This document shows, in pieces, positions 25,454-33,710 of a DNA stretch of 64,000 bases (its first letter is position 1; each line of letters begins with the position of its first letter). The notes under the pieces were generated by a model, which saw only the letters and a list, made by a program, of their open reading frames with translations, had not been told where the DNA came from and did no database searches. Origin of the DNA: Verrucomicrobiaceae bacterium (GTDB lineage: Bacteria > Verrucomicrobiota > Verrucomicrobiia > Verrucomicrobiales > Verrucomicrobiaceae). A program made the translations under genes and the position numbers. Where the stretch lies: assembly GCA_016713035.1 (NCBI GenBank), contig JADJPW010000002.1, positions 62,001 to 126,000 on the forward strand, read 5' to 3'.

Positions 25454-26047
25454 TCAAAATGGGATCTCGTCGTCTTCCATGCCCTCGGTGATGGGTCCGT
25501 CGCCGAAGTCATCATTCTGCTGGGCTGGGGCAGGGCGCTGGGCTGGACGCTGCGCTGGAGCAGCAGAGCGCTGCATCGGACGCTGGGCAGGACGGCTGTA
25601 ACCACCGCCACCATTGCCGCCTCCGCCGCCATAGCCGCCGCCGCCACCACCACCACCATTGCTGCCGCCTTCGTCTTCATAACCGCCGCCGCCAGCAGGG
25701 GCACCGCGATCACCTGGGCTGCCGAGGAATTGCATCTGCTCCCCGACGACGCGGAGGCGTGTGCGCTTCTGGCCGGTCTGCTTGTCCTCCCAGGAATCCA
25801 TTTGGAGACGGCCTTCGATAAAGACGGGGCGGCCTTTGTGCAGATATTTGCCGGCGAGCTCGGCCATCTTGGACCAGAGCACCACATCGACGAAGGTGAC
25901 TTCCTCCACCTTCTCCCCGCTGTCAGAGGTATAGACGCGGTTCACCGCGAGGCCGATGTCACACACGGCGCTGCCCTTCGGCGTGTAGCGCACCTCGGGG
26001 TCGCGGGTGAGATTGCCGATGAGCATGACTTTGTTGTAGGAGGCCAT
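25454..26047 (-). CDS. ssb: single-stranded DNA-binding protein
   Basis: SSB of 197 residues. The OB fold spans 1-112 (MASYNKVMLIGNLTRDPEVR, FVDVVLWSKMAELAGKYLHK, VFIEGRLQMDSWEDK). A Gly-rich linker with long poly-Gly runs and a Pro/Gln-rich stretch follow, and the conserved acidic tip DDEIPF binds partner proteins. It coats single-stranded DNA as a tetramer in replication and repair. The start ATG 26047 is fixed by the conserved N-terminus. An extension upstream seen in the same frame is not coding. The gene diverges from the xerD-like gene. Confidence 0.96.
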   Translation of the reverse strand: MASYNKVMLIGNLTRDPEVRYTPKGSAVCDIGLAVNRVYTSDSGEKVEEVTFVDVVLWSKMAELAGKYLHKGRPVFIEGRLQMDSWEDKQTGQKRTRLRVVGEQMQFLGSPGDRGAPAGGGGYEDEGGSNGGGGGGGGYGGGGGNGGGGYSRPAQRPMQRSAAPAQRPAQRPAPAQQNDDFGDGPITEGMEDDEIPF

Positions 26048-26141
26048 AAATAGGAGAGGAGAGCTGCCATCATTGCCGGGGGCGGCGCTTCCCGGCAATG
26101 TATTTTTTGTCTTCAAAGCTCCCCCGTGGCATGCTGGCGGC

Positions 26142-27032
26142 GTGCTGGACCTCATCGACGCCTTTATTCTCCATCTCGCCACGGAACGCGGTCTCTCCGT
26201 GAATTACCAGCTACTGGTGCGTCGTGTGCTGGAGTCCTTTGCCTCCTGGTTGCGGGTGCAGATGGCCCTGGAGGCTCCCTCAGCCGTCACCACGGAGATT
26301 TTGGGCGATTTCCTGGCGCAGCGGAAAAAAGACGGCATCGCCGCCTCCTCTGCGCGGCTAGAGCTGATCGCGCTGAAGATTTTTTTCCGCTTTTTGGCCG
26401 CCCGGCGCTACATCACGAAAGACCCTGCGGATGCGCTGCTGCCACCGCGGCTGGAAAAACGCCTCCCCGGCACTCTGGGCGAGCTGGACGTGAAAAAGCT
26501 CATCGAATCCGTGGATGGCACGAGCCCGCTCGACCGCCGTGATCGGGCGATTTTCGAGCTTTTTTATGCCAGCGGCCTACGGCTCTCTGAGTTGCTCGAT
26601 GCACGGCTGGAGAATCTGAGCCTGGAAGAAGGCTGGATACGCGTCACGGGCAAAGGGCGTAAAACACGCCTCGCACCGGTCGGTGCAGCCGCACGGGATG
26701 CCCTAGCGGCGTATATCGAGCATGGTCGGCCAGGGCTGGTGAGGCCAAAGACGCAAAGTTTTGTGTTTTTGAGCAAAAACGGCCTCCGCCTCACCAGCGA
26801 GCGCATTCAGGCCATCTTCCGGGAGCGAGCAGCGGCCTGTGGCTTCGAAAAGCATGTCCACCCGCATAAGATGCGTCACAGCTTCGCCACGCATCTTCTC
26901 ACCCACGGGGCGGATTTACGCGTGATCCAGGAAATGCTGGGCCACGCTGACATCGCCACCACACAGATCTACACCCACGTCGATCAATCCCGACTGAAGG
27001 AGACGCATCGGAAATTTCACCCACGCGGATGA
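26142..27032 (+). CDS. xerD: XerC/XerD-type tyrosine recombinase
   Basis: Recombinase of 296 residues of the size and layout of XerD. It has an N-terminal SAM-like domain (LIDAFILHLATERGLSVNYQ) and a C-terminal catalytic domain. Catalytic residues can be seen in ASGLRLSELL (R), TGKGRKTRL (K), HPHKMRHSFATHLL (H, R), MLGHADIATTQIYTHV (H and nucleophile Y). It resolves chromosome dimers at dif together with a partner. Start: GTG 26142 gives the usual N-terminus; the longer reading from 26073 has unlike sequence before it. Whether this is XerC or XerD cannot be told from the sequence alone; no dif site was found nearby. Confidence 0.9.
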   Translation: MLDLIDAFILHLATERGLSVNYQLLVRRVLESFASWLRVQMALEAPSAVTTEILGDFLAQRKKDGIAASSARLELIALKIFFRFLAARRYITKDPADALLPPRLEKRLPGTLGELDVKKLIESVDGTSPLDRRDRAIFELFYASGLRLSELLDARLENLSLEEGWIRVTGKGRKTRLAPVGAAARDALAAYIEHGRPGLVRPKTQSFVFLSKNGLRLTSERIQAIFRERAAACGFEKHVHPHKMRHSFATHLLTHGADLRVIQEMLGHADIATTQIYTHVDQSRLKETHRKFHPRG

Positions 27033-27101
27033 TGCTCCCGCCGGCGCTGGAGGGCAGAAGGCACACTAGCGCTCGTTCGATGATGTGTTACGATCCGCGC
27101 C

Positions 27102-27989
27102 GTGCCCCTGCCGAATACCAGCGAAGTCCTCGATACCGTCCAGAAAGTGCCCTCCACCATCTGGGTCACTGCGGGCACGGTAGGCTTCATCGCTTTTGCG
27201 GCTGGGTTGGCCTTTTCACGCGGCGTGATGCGGCAGCTCGTGGGCATGTTCTCACTGGCCATCTCCGCCGGGGTGGCCTGGTATGTCTTTCGCAATCGTG
27301 CGGACATCTTCGGCGCGGCGGGTATCGCCATGACGACCAATCGGCTGCTCTTTCTCTCCGCTGCGGCGGGTCTGCTGGCATACTTTATCTGCAAAGCGGG
27401 CGTGTATCTGCTCAGCGCCTTCGGTTTGCTCAATCTCGTCAGCGGACTCACGGGCTGGCGTGGTATGCTCCTGAGCGCCTTCCCCTCCAGCTTCCTACTA
27501 TGGATCGCGAGCATGTCGCTGCGGCTGCTCGGCAGCCTGGATAGTCTGGAAAGTGCCGCCGAGATCGTGAAAAAGAACGGCAAAGTGCAGTCGCAGGCGC
27601 AGTCCATCTTTGCCAGCCTGAGCCAGCGCATGGACAGTAGCTTCCTGGGAGCGATCGCCCAAAAGCTCGACCCATACGACATCCGCGCTACTGCGAATCT
27701 GTCCCGCCTGCTCATCCTATGGCCAGAGGGCAGCATGTGGCAGCGTCTCGCAGCCCAGAATCCGAAAACGGCCCAGGCACTCAATCACCCGCGCATCATC
27801 GAGCTGGGGCACGATGCAGAGGTGCGTAAAGCGATCGAGCGGCAGGACTTCGCGGGGCTCATGCAGATGAAAAAAGTCGAAGAAGCAGCCCAGCATCCCG
27901 ATTTGGCGGAAATACTCAGCGGCCTAGCGCTCGATCAGGCGATGGACAGCGTCGTGTACCAGCGTCCGCAGCCGGTGACGCTGCATTGA
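27102..27989 (+). CDS. CvpA-like membrane protein
   Basis: Protein of 295 residues, GTG start at 27102. The N-terminal half has four hydrophobic segments (WVTAGTVGFIAFAAGLAF, LVGMFSLAISAGVAWYVF, LFLSAAAGLLAYFICKAGVY, and one more around GMLLSAFPSSFLLWIASMS) in the spacing of CvpA (colicin V production) proteins. The C-terminal half is soluble and helical (AEIVKKNGKVQSQAQSIF, PRIIELGHDAEVRKAIERQD). The function is unknown; CvpA relatives affect envelope and division. The assignment rests on topology, not on a strict motif. Confidence 0.68.
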   Translation: MPLPNTSEVLDTVQKVPSTIWVTAGTVGFIAFAAGLAFSRGVMRQLVGMFSLAISAGVAWYVFRNRADIFGAAGIAMTTNRLLFLSAAAGLLAYFICKAGVYLLSAFGLLNLVSGLTGWRGMLLSAFPSSFLLWIASMSLRLLGSLDSLESAAEIVKKNGKVQSQAQSIFASLSQRMDSSFLGAIAQKLDPYDIRATANLSRLLILWPEGSMWQRLAAQNPKTAQALNHPRIIELGHDAEVRKAIERQDFAGLMQMKKVEEAAQHPDLAEILSGLALDQAMDSVVYQRPQPVTLH

Positions 27990-28054
27990 GTGTTGTTTGT
28001 GACGTTTTGTTTGTGACGTTTTTGTTGCCTGGAATCGCTGACAGTGTGTGGTGA

Positions 28055-28864
28055 ATGGGCCAAATACCCCTCCCTCACTTGCCAGACGTGTCGCCAGCCT
28101 CTTCCAACCATCCCTTCCTCTCCGTAGAGCGCTTTAATTATGCCTACGGGGACCACCAGGTGCTCTTTGATGTCGATCTGCCGATCCGCAGTGAAGACGT
28201 CACTGCCTTCATCGGCCCATCGGGCTGCGGTAAGAGCACGCTGCTGCGTGCGATCAATCGCATCAACGATCTGGTGGACAGCGCCCGTGTCGTCAGTGGC
28301 ACCATCCGCATCGACGGCGTGGATTTATACACCCCGCAGGTCGATCCCATCGCGCTGCGGCGGCAGGTGGGCATGGTATTCCAGAAGTACAATCCTTTCC
28401 CCCGCTCCATCTTTGAAAATGCCGTCTATGGCCTGCGAGTCGCCGGCGTGACAGATAAGCACGAGCTCATGGATGCCGCAGAGAGCAGCCTGAAGTCTGC
28501 CGCTCTGTGGGATGAGGTCAAAGACCGCCTGCATGAGATGGCCACGGGGCTCTCTGGTGGTCAGCAGCAGCGTCTCTGCATCGCCCGGGCCATCGCACTC
28601 CAGCCGCGCATCCTGCTCATGGATGAGCCCTGTGCCGCGCTCGATCCCATCGCCACGGCACGCATCGAAGAGCTCATTTTGCAGCTCAGGGATCGCTACA
28701 CCTTCATCATCGTCACGCATAACATGGAGCAGGCCAAGCGGATCGCTGACCAAACCGCCTTTTTTTACAAAGGCCGCCTGATCGAGCGGAGTGATACGAT
28801 GGACCTCTTCACCATGCCCAAAGACCGACTGACAGAGCAGTATGTGACGGGCAGGCTGGTCTAG
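28055..28864 (+). CDS. pstB: phosphate ABC transporter ATP-binding protein
   Basis: ATPase of 269 residues. Walker [17 protein letters not shown], the PstB-type segment [13 protein letters not shown]-loop [20 protein letters not shown] (highly characteristic of PstB), signature [15 protein letters not shown], Walker [18 protein letters not shown]-loop [13 protein letters not shown], and a C-terminal TEQYVTG. It would drive phosphate uptake with PstS, PstC and PstA, yet none of these is adjacent, so it is an orphan here. The N-terminal 25 residues before [12 protein letters not shown] are unconserved, so the start is not certain. Confidence 0.93.
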   Translation: MGQIPLPHLPDVSPASSNHPFLSVERFNYAYGDHQVLFDVDLPIRSEDVTAFIGPSGCGKSTLLRAINRINDLVDSARVVSGTIRIDGVDLYTPQVDPIALRRQVGMVFQKYNPFPRSIFENAVYGLRVAGVTDKHELMDAAESSLKSAALWDEVKDRLHEMATGLSGGQQQRLCIARAIALQPRILLMDEPCAALDPIATARIEELILQLRDRYTFIIVTHNMEQAKRIADQTAFFYKGRLIERSDTMDLFTMPKDRLTEQYVTGRLV

Positions 28865-28926
28865 TGAGGGGCCTGCGTGCGGGTGGTCTTGACGGGCGCG
28901 GTGTCTGCGACGACGAGGGACGCTCC

Positions 28927-29649
28927 ATGCCCGCAGAAAAACTCATCGCCGCCGCTCTCGCTCTGCGTGAGGAATTACGTCCGCTCCGCTTCGCGGAGCC
29001 CGTGGAGTATGTCTATCAGCCACTCGAGTATGCGTGGGCACCTCATGCGGCCTATCTGACACGGTTCGGCGCCACGCGGAAGAAAGTCGTGTTCGTCGGC
29101 ATGAATCCAGGCCCCTTTGGCATGACGCAGACGGGGGTGCCATTTGGTGAGATCGCCGCAGTGCGTGATTGGATGCAGATCTGCGAGCCCGTGGGCAAAC
29201 CTGAGCGTGAGCACCCGAAGCGGCCCGTGCTGGGATTCGCCTGTCCGCAGTCAGAAGTGAGCGGCAGGCGGCTATGGGGCCACTTCGCGGCGAAATTTGG
29301 CCCGGGGGAGAATTTCTTCCGAGAGCACTTTGTGGCGAATTTTTGCCCACTCGTGTTCCTCGAGGCCGGAGGGAAGAATTTCACGCCAGACAAGCTACCC
29401 GCCGCAGAGGCCGCCGCGCTCAACGCACACTGCGATGCCCATTTGCGTGCTGTGATCACGGCCCTAGAGCCGCAGTGGGTGATCGGCGTGGGAGCCTACG
29501 CGGAAGAATGCGCCGTGCGTGCGAAGGAGGCCCTGGGGGGCGGCTTCAAAACCGGCCGCGTGCTCCACCCCAGTCCCGCCAGCCCCGCCGCGAACCGTGA
29601 CTGGGCCGGTGCAGCGACAAAGCAGCTCGAAAAACTCGGTGTGTGGTGA
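28927..29649 (+). CDS. SMUG1-type uracil-DNA glycosylase
   Basis: Protein of 240 residues. Family motif I is FVGMNPGPFGMTQTGVPFGE (activating Asn in MNPGP), followed by PVLGFACPQSEVSGRRLWG, FVANFCPLVFLEAGGKNFTP, VIGVGAYAE and motif II HPSPASPAANRDW with the minor-groove His. These are strong hallmarks of single-strand-selective monofunctional uracil-DNA glycosylase, which removes uracil and 5-hydroxymethyluracil from DNA. This family is best known from animals and is patchy in bacteria. ATG 28927 is chosen; the frame is open further upstream but shows no family sequence there. Confidence 0.9.
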   Translation: MPAEKLIAAALALREELRPLRFAEPVEYVYQPLEYAWAPHAAYLTRFGATRKKVVFVGMNPGPFGMTQTGVPFGEIAAVRDWMQICEPVGKPEREHPKRPVLGFACPQSEVSGRRLWGHFAAKFGPGENFFREHFVANFCPLVFLEAGGKNFTPDKLPAAEAAALNAHCDAHLRAVITALEPQWVIGVGAYAEECAVRAKEALGGGFKTGRVLHPSPASPAANRDWAGAATKQLEKLGVW

Positions 29650-29680
29650 ATCCCGATGACACTCAACTCCACGTCTCATC

Positions 29681-31753
29681 ATGTTTAGCCACGCTGAAGA
29701 GGTAGCTCACTATCTCCAGGTCCGACTCAAAAGACGCCGAATCGCCTCGGTGGCCTATCTGATCCTCCTCGCTGGCTATGTGGTCTGGCGGACGACGGTG
29801 CTCAATGAGCATGCGATGGTGTATTCGGTGGTCTTCCTCATGGCGGACCTGTTGGGGGCGCTGCTAGGTGTATCCTATGTGATTCAATCGTGGAGCATCC
29901 GAGTGCGGGAGGCTCCCCCACTCGACTATCGGCCCAAGGTGGATGTTTTTTTGCCCGTGTACACCGAGCCAGCCGGGATGATCGAGCTCACCGTGCAGGG
30001 AGCAGTGTCGATCGACTATCCGCATGAGACTTGGTTGCTCGATGATGGTAAAAGGGATGAACTCAAGGCTCTGGCGGAGAAATATGGCATCCGGTATCTG
30101 CGGCGGCCGACCAATCAGGGAGCAAAAGCGGGAAATCTGAACTACGCGCTGCAACATAGCCGAGCCACTGCGGTGGCGGTGTTTGATGCGGACCATATTC
30201 CGAAACGCGAGTCCCTGGATATGCTGGTGGGCTATCTGAAAGACTCGCGGGTCGCCGTGGCACAGACGCCGCAGATGTTTTACAACGAAGATGCCTTCCT
30301 CTACCGCGATGTGGTGATCGGTGCGGGGCGCTGGCACGAGCAGTTGAATTTCATGGATGTGATCCAGAGCCATCGTGATCTGAGTGACAGCAGCTCCTGT
30401 GTGGGCACGGGATGCGTTTACAGCCGAGCTGCATTGGACGACATCGGTGGATTTCCAGAGGCCACGCTGACAGAGGATTTGCATAGCTCGATTCTGTTTC
30501 ACAAAAAGGGCTGGAAGACTGTGTGGGTGAATGAGCCGGTGGCGTGGGGCGTCGCGGCATCGGATGTGACCGAGTTTTATAAAACACGTCGCCGCTGGAC
30601 TTATGGGAACCTTCAGGGCTTTGCGCTGGAGGGGATTTTTGGGCGCTGCGGTTTGCCGCTTCGACAACGAATTGGCTACCTATTGATGGCGGTGGATATG
30701 CTGAGTGGCTGGACACAGCTGGTCTATGTGCTGGTGCCGGTCATCAGCATGGTTTTTTTCGTGTCCCCCTTTGAGCCGGGTGTTTTCACGGCATTGATGC
30801 TCATTTTGTATCCGATGCTGCTCGCAGCGCTGCTGGTGGTGGCTTGCGCGGGCTACGTGCGCTTCTTTGCCGGGCAGGTCTTTTCCATGGGGAAGCTCTT
30901 CATGCAGATTGAGAGCACGCGGGGGCTATTTGGGAAGAAGATGGCCTGGCAGATTTCGCTCAAGAATGTGCTGGGGCGGGTTTCGTGGGGGAAGCTGGCC
31001 ATGCACATCCTGCTCTTGGTCGCTAGTGTGCTCGCTATCCTCGCGGCCGTGTTACGGCTAACTGGGGTGTGGGGCTCGGATCGGCCACCAGATGGTGGAC
31101 CTTGGCTCCTGGGGCTCGCAGCTTTGTGGGTGTTGGTGAACTGTTGGCGCTCATGGACATGGATTCATGATAGCGTGCGGCTTACTCGCCGCACGCACCG
31201 GGAGTATCTCTTTGAGGTCCAACTGCCCATTTTAGACGAAAATGGAGCCTGGATCGGCCATACGCGGCGGTTGTCCACCCAACAGGCGGAGGTGAATTGG
31301 AAAACGCGGCCGCAAAGTGGACAACGAATTCAAATCCTCACCCCGGGCGATTGTGTGATGGTCCAGGTAAAGGACGTCACAGGTGAGCTCATGGAAATGC
31401 AGTGCGCAGACGATGCCACGCGGGGTCGTTTGCAGCGCAGCCTCTATTCCGTCGATTGGCACCGCATGGTGCGTCTCTCTGGATTCATGCATGCGACGCG
31501 TGAAAAAGGCCTGGGAGGCAATTGGGTGCCATGTTTGGCCAATGGAGCCTGGGGGCTGTTTTTGCCTGCGCCGAGCGGTTTTGAGCATGATCGTCTGCTA
31601 CATGCTTCTGCGCTCGTGACAGGAGATGAAGCCCTTTTGGTCATCGTAGGGGATCGCCCATGCCAGAGACGTCTCGGCAACGAGGTGGTTCCATATCGTG
31701 CGATCCCACGTGGCCTGAATAACACTGCGTTCCGCATTCACGAGCTCCGTTGA
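29681..31753 (+). CDS. cellulose-synthase-like glycosyltransferase (GT2) with PilZ-like tail
   Basis: Membrane protein of 690 residues resembling BcsA. Two N-terminal helices, then the GT2 domain with VDVFLPVYTEPAGMI, DDGKRDELKALAEKYG (first Asp), AVFDADHIPKRESL (DxD), EATLTEDLHSS (TED catalytic base) and FYKTRRRWTYGN (the position of QxxRW, here with R-R-R-W). Four or so C-terminal helices follow, then a cytosolic tail of about 180 residues. The tail (TRRLSTQQAEVNWKTRPQSG) has the length and strand pattern of PilZ but no clear RxxxR, so c-di-GMP control is uncertain. It makes a beta-glycan and exports it. No bcsB/C genes are adjacent. Confidence 0.88.
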   Translation: MFSHAEEVAHYLQVRLKRRRIASVAYLILLAGYVVWRTTVLNEHAMVYSVVFLMADLLGALLGVSYVIQSWSIRVREAPPLDYRPKVDVFLPVYTEPAGMIELTVQGAVSIDYPHETWLLDDGKRDELKALAEKYGIRYLRRPTNQGAKAGNLNYALQHSRATAVAVFDADHIPKRESLDMLVGYLKDSRVAVAQTPQMFYNEDAFLYRDVVIGAGRWHEQLNFMDVIQSHRDLSDSSSCVGTGCVYSRAALDDIGGFPEATLTEDLHSSILFHKKGWKTVWVNEPVAWGVAASDVTEFYKTRRRWTYGNLQGFALEGIFGRCGLPLRQRIGYLLMAVDMLSGWTQLVYVLVPVISMVFFVSPFEPGVFTALMLILYPMLLAALLVVACAGYVRFFAGQVFSMGKLFMQIESTRGLFGKKMAWQISLKNVLGRVSWGKLAMHILLLVASVLAILAAVLRLTGVWGSDRPPDGGPWLLGLAALWVLVNCWRSWTWIHDSVRLTRRTHREYLFEVQLPILDENGAWIGHTRRLSTQQAEVNWKTRPQSGQRIQILTPGDCVMVQVKDVTGELMEMQCADDATRGRLQRSLYSVDWHRMVRLSGFMHATREKGLGGNWVPCLANGAWGLFLPAPSGFEHDRLLHASALVTGDEALLVIVGDRPCQRRLGNEVVPYRAIPRGLNNTAFRIHELR

Positions 31754-31845
31754 GGCAATTGCTATAAAATGAAGAAATTTTAGAAGTAATGGATTGCTCG
31801 CCTTTCTGCGGACGTATAGGCTATCCACCGCTCACATCACTCACC

Positions 31846-32592
31846 ATGACCAAACTAAACACACTCCTCGCCACCCTCCTGCTCGCTGGCACCAGCTTTG
31901 CAGGCACATCCACCTGCACTTCGTGCACGCCTACGGCCCCCGTTCCCACGGGCTCCTATGCGAACACCGTTTTTGCAGGATATGACTTCCGCCATGATTC
32001 CTACTACATGCACGGCGGCATCCAGCACGATCTCAATGGCAACATGGGAGACGGCGGTCTCTACCTGCGTGCTTTCACGGGTTTCGGCTCCTACAACTAT
32101 GACACCATCCCTGGCGCTGGCCACACCACGGGCCAGCTTTTCGATGCGGACCTCGGTCTGGGCTATCGTCTGCCAGTCGGTTCCTTCGTGCTCGGTGCTT
32201 ACGCAGGTGCACATCTGCGTGATCGCAATCTGACCGCCATCGACCCTGCGAATCCAGTAGGCACCGATTGGGGTGCACGTTTCGTGCTTGATGCGCACGG
32301 TAGCCTCGGTGCATTCGATATCGGCCTCATCGGTCAGTACAGCACCATTGAAAACGCTATCTGGACCCGCGCTCGCGTAGGTTACAAAGTGTGCGAACGC
32401 GTGACCGTCGGCCCTGAATTCATCTACCTGAATGACGCCCAGTTCAACGAGCGCCGCGTCGGTGGCTTCATCAAAATCGCCACCTGCCCGATGTCTGCCC
32501 TGACACTGGCTGCTGGTTATGCAGACTATAGCGGCCGCGGAACAGCTGACACCTCGATGTACGGCTCTGTGGGCTTCTCTGTGAACTTCTAA
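31846..32592 (+). CDS. outer-membrane beta-barrel protein
   Basis: Protein of 248 residues. A signal peptide (MTKLNTLLATLLLAGTSFAG), a short Cys/Thr/Pro-rich segment, and alternating strand pattern typical of a small beta-barrel (VFAGYDFRHDSYYMHGGIQH, FDADLGLGYRLPVGSFVLGA, YAGAHLRDRNLTAID, FDIGLIGQYSTIENAIW) follow. It ends in SVGFSVNF, the terminal Phe being the outer-membrane assembly signal. The sizes fit an 8-10-strand OmpA/OprF-like porin or attachment protein. The substrate is unknown. A strong terminator follows. Confidence 0.75.
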   Translation: MTKLNTLLATLLLAGTSFAGTSTCTSCTPTAPVPTGSYANTVFAGYDFRHDSYYMHGGIQHDLNGNMGDGGLYLRAFTGFGSYNYDTIPGAGHTTGQLFDADLGLGYRLPVGSFVLGAYAGAHLRDRNLTAIDPANPVGTDWGARFVLDAHGSLGAFDIGLIGQYSTIENAIWTRARVGYKVCERVTVGPEFIYLNDAQFNERRVGGFIKIATCPMSALTLAAGYADYSGRGTADTSMYGSVGFSVNF

Positions 32593-32620
32593 TTCATTCC
32601 AGAAGAACAAACTTGCCTTC

Positions 32621-32657
32621 AAAACGGGCGGTGCCTTCGTGTGCCGCCCGTTTTTTT
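32621..32657 (+). terminator. Rho-independent terminator after outer-membrane protein gene
   Basis: Perfect stem aaaacgggcgg (32621-32631) and ccgcccgtttt (32644-32654) followed by T run to 32658. It ends just before the next gene's start, so the following gene needs its own promoter or read-through. Confidence 0.88.
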
Positions 32658-32667
32658 TGCTCACGCG

Positions 32668-33624
32668 ATGCTCGACCCTTTTGAAACTCTCCATGAGGCC
32701 GGTTTTTCCCGGCAAGACGAGAATGGAGCCTCTGCGCAGGTGCCTTTCAGTTTAGGATGGAGTGCTGAACTCATCGCTGGACTCGATTGGGTGCGATTAT
32801 CCGAGCTGGCTCGTGCCTTAGCGGCAGAAGCCGGGTGTGAACTGGCAGGCTCACGAGCCATGGCAGATGGCAGCGTCCTCTTTGGCATGATCGAGCAGCC
32901 AAAATCGGCGCATCCCAGTCGTGCGTTGGTCAAACTCACCCCGTGGAATGAGTGGGGAGCCACATCTGGGACGGTGGAGCGCTTTGCCAAAGAAGTCGCG
33001 ACGGCAAAGGATGCGCGTGGCATCCTGATCGCCCCCGCAGGCTTTAACACAGCGGCACTGCATGCCGCACAGCAGCACCGTATTGAATCGGTGGACGCAG
33101 CGGCGCTGAATGCGGCCTTATTGGCATTACCACCAGATAGGAGGGACTTTCTTTTCGTCACTATCACGGCTGGAGACGCCATCACTCCGACCTGTCCGCT
33201 CTGTCAGCAAAAACTGCGGCGTGAGGACCAGTCTCCGCTGCCGCTACCCTCGCGGGTGATCGAGGCCAGTGGCATCGTGGCCGATGCAGTGCTCTGCGAG
33301 CGGCTGGAGGTGGCACCAGACTGCGAGGTGACTTTCCTCAGCGAGGTGCGTACGCGCTCCTTTGTGAACAGCGGCCAGGTGAAGGGCGACTTCATCTGCC
33401 ACGGTGCCGTGACGCTGGAGCCTGGGGCTACTTTGAGCGGCACGGTAGCGGCGAGATCACTCGATGTGCGGAAGGGGGCCGAATTGCTAGGCCAGTTCCG
33501 CATCCTAGAGGGCGATCTGGAGCCGCTGGTGCGCCAGACGCAGCGCTGGCAATGGCGTTGTGCGGGGGAGTCTGGCCGCGCAGCGTGTAGCAATATCGCC
33601 TTCGAGCCTCATGATGGGGGCTGA
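32668..33624 (+). CDS. restriction-endonuclease-like / zinc motif / bactofilin-like fusion
   Basis: Protein of 318 residues (start ATG 32668). Residues about 40-160 resemble a restriction-endonuclease-like (Mrr-type) fold: LAAEAGCELAGSR, ALVKLTPWNEW, then AKDARGILIAPAGFNTAALHAA, a segment of the kind conserved in Mrr-type domains. The expected catalytic D/E-x-K is not clear. A single C-P-L-C pair follows near 180. From about 205 on it has bactofilin-like short-repeat beta-helix sequence (IVADAVLCERLEVAPDCEVT, VKGDFICHGAVTLEPGATLS, VAARSLDVRKGAELLG). Bactofilins polymerise into cytoskeletal filaments. The fusion implies a filament-bound module of unknown job. Confidence 0.6.
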   Translation: MLDPFETLHEAGFSRQDENGASAQVPFSLGWSAELIAGLDWVRLSELARALAAEAGCELAGSRAMADGSVLFGMIEQPKSAHPSRALVKLTPWNEWGATSGTVERFAKEVATAKDARGILIAPAGFNTAALHAAQQHRIESVDAAALNAALLALPPDRRDFLFVTITAGDAITPTCPLCQQKLRREDQSPLPLPSRVIEASGIVADAVLCERLEVAPDCEVTFLSEVRTRSFVNSGQVKGDFICHGAVTLEPGATLSGTVAARSLDVRKGAELLGQFRILEGDLEPLVRQTQRWQWRCAGESGRAACSNIAFEPHDGG

Positions 33625-33710
33625 AAGTGGATTCCGGCATAATCTGAGTTCGTCATCTGGCGTTTTCCCCGTAGTCTGAGGCTTCCTTTTCAGTCCACCC
33701 AATTCCTCCG

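Noticed and set aside
25560..25720. Short tandem repeats in ssb that might suggest a CRISPR-like array
   Set aside because: They encode the Gly-rich linker of SSB in frame and have no spacer structure. No CRISPR array or cas gene was found in the window.
26142..27032. XerD-like recombinase taken as a second mobile element
   Set aside because: Size and sequence match core XerC/D; no attachment repeats or tRNA are next to it.
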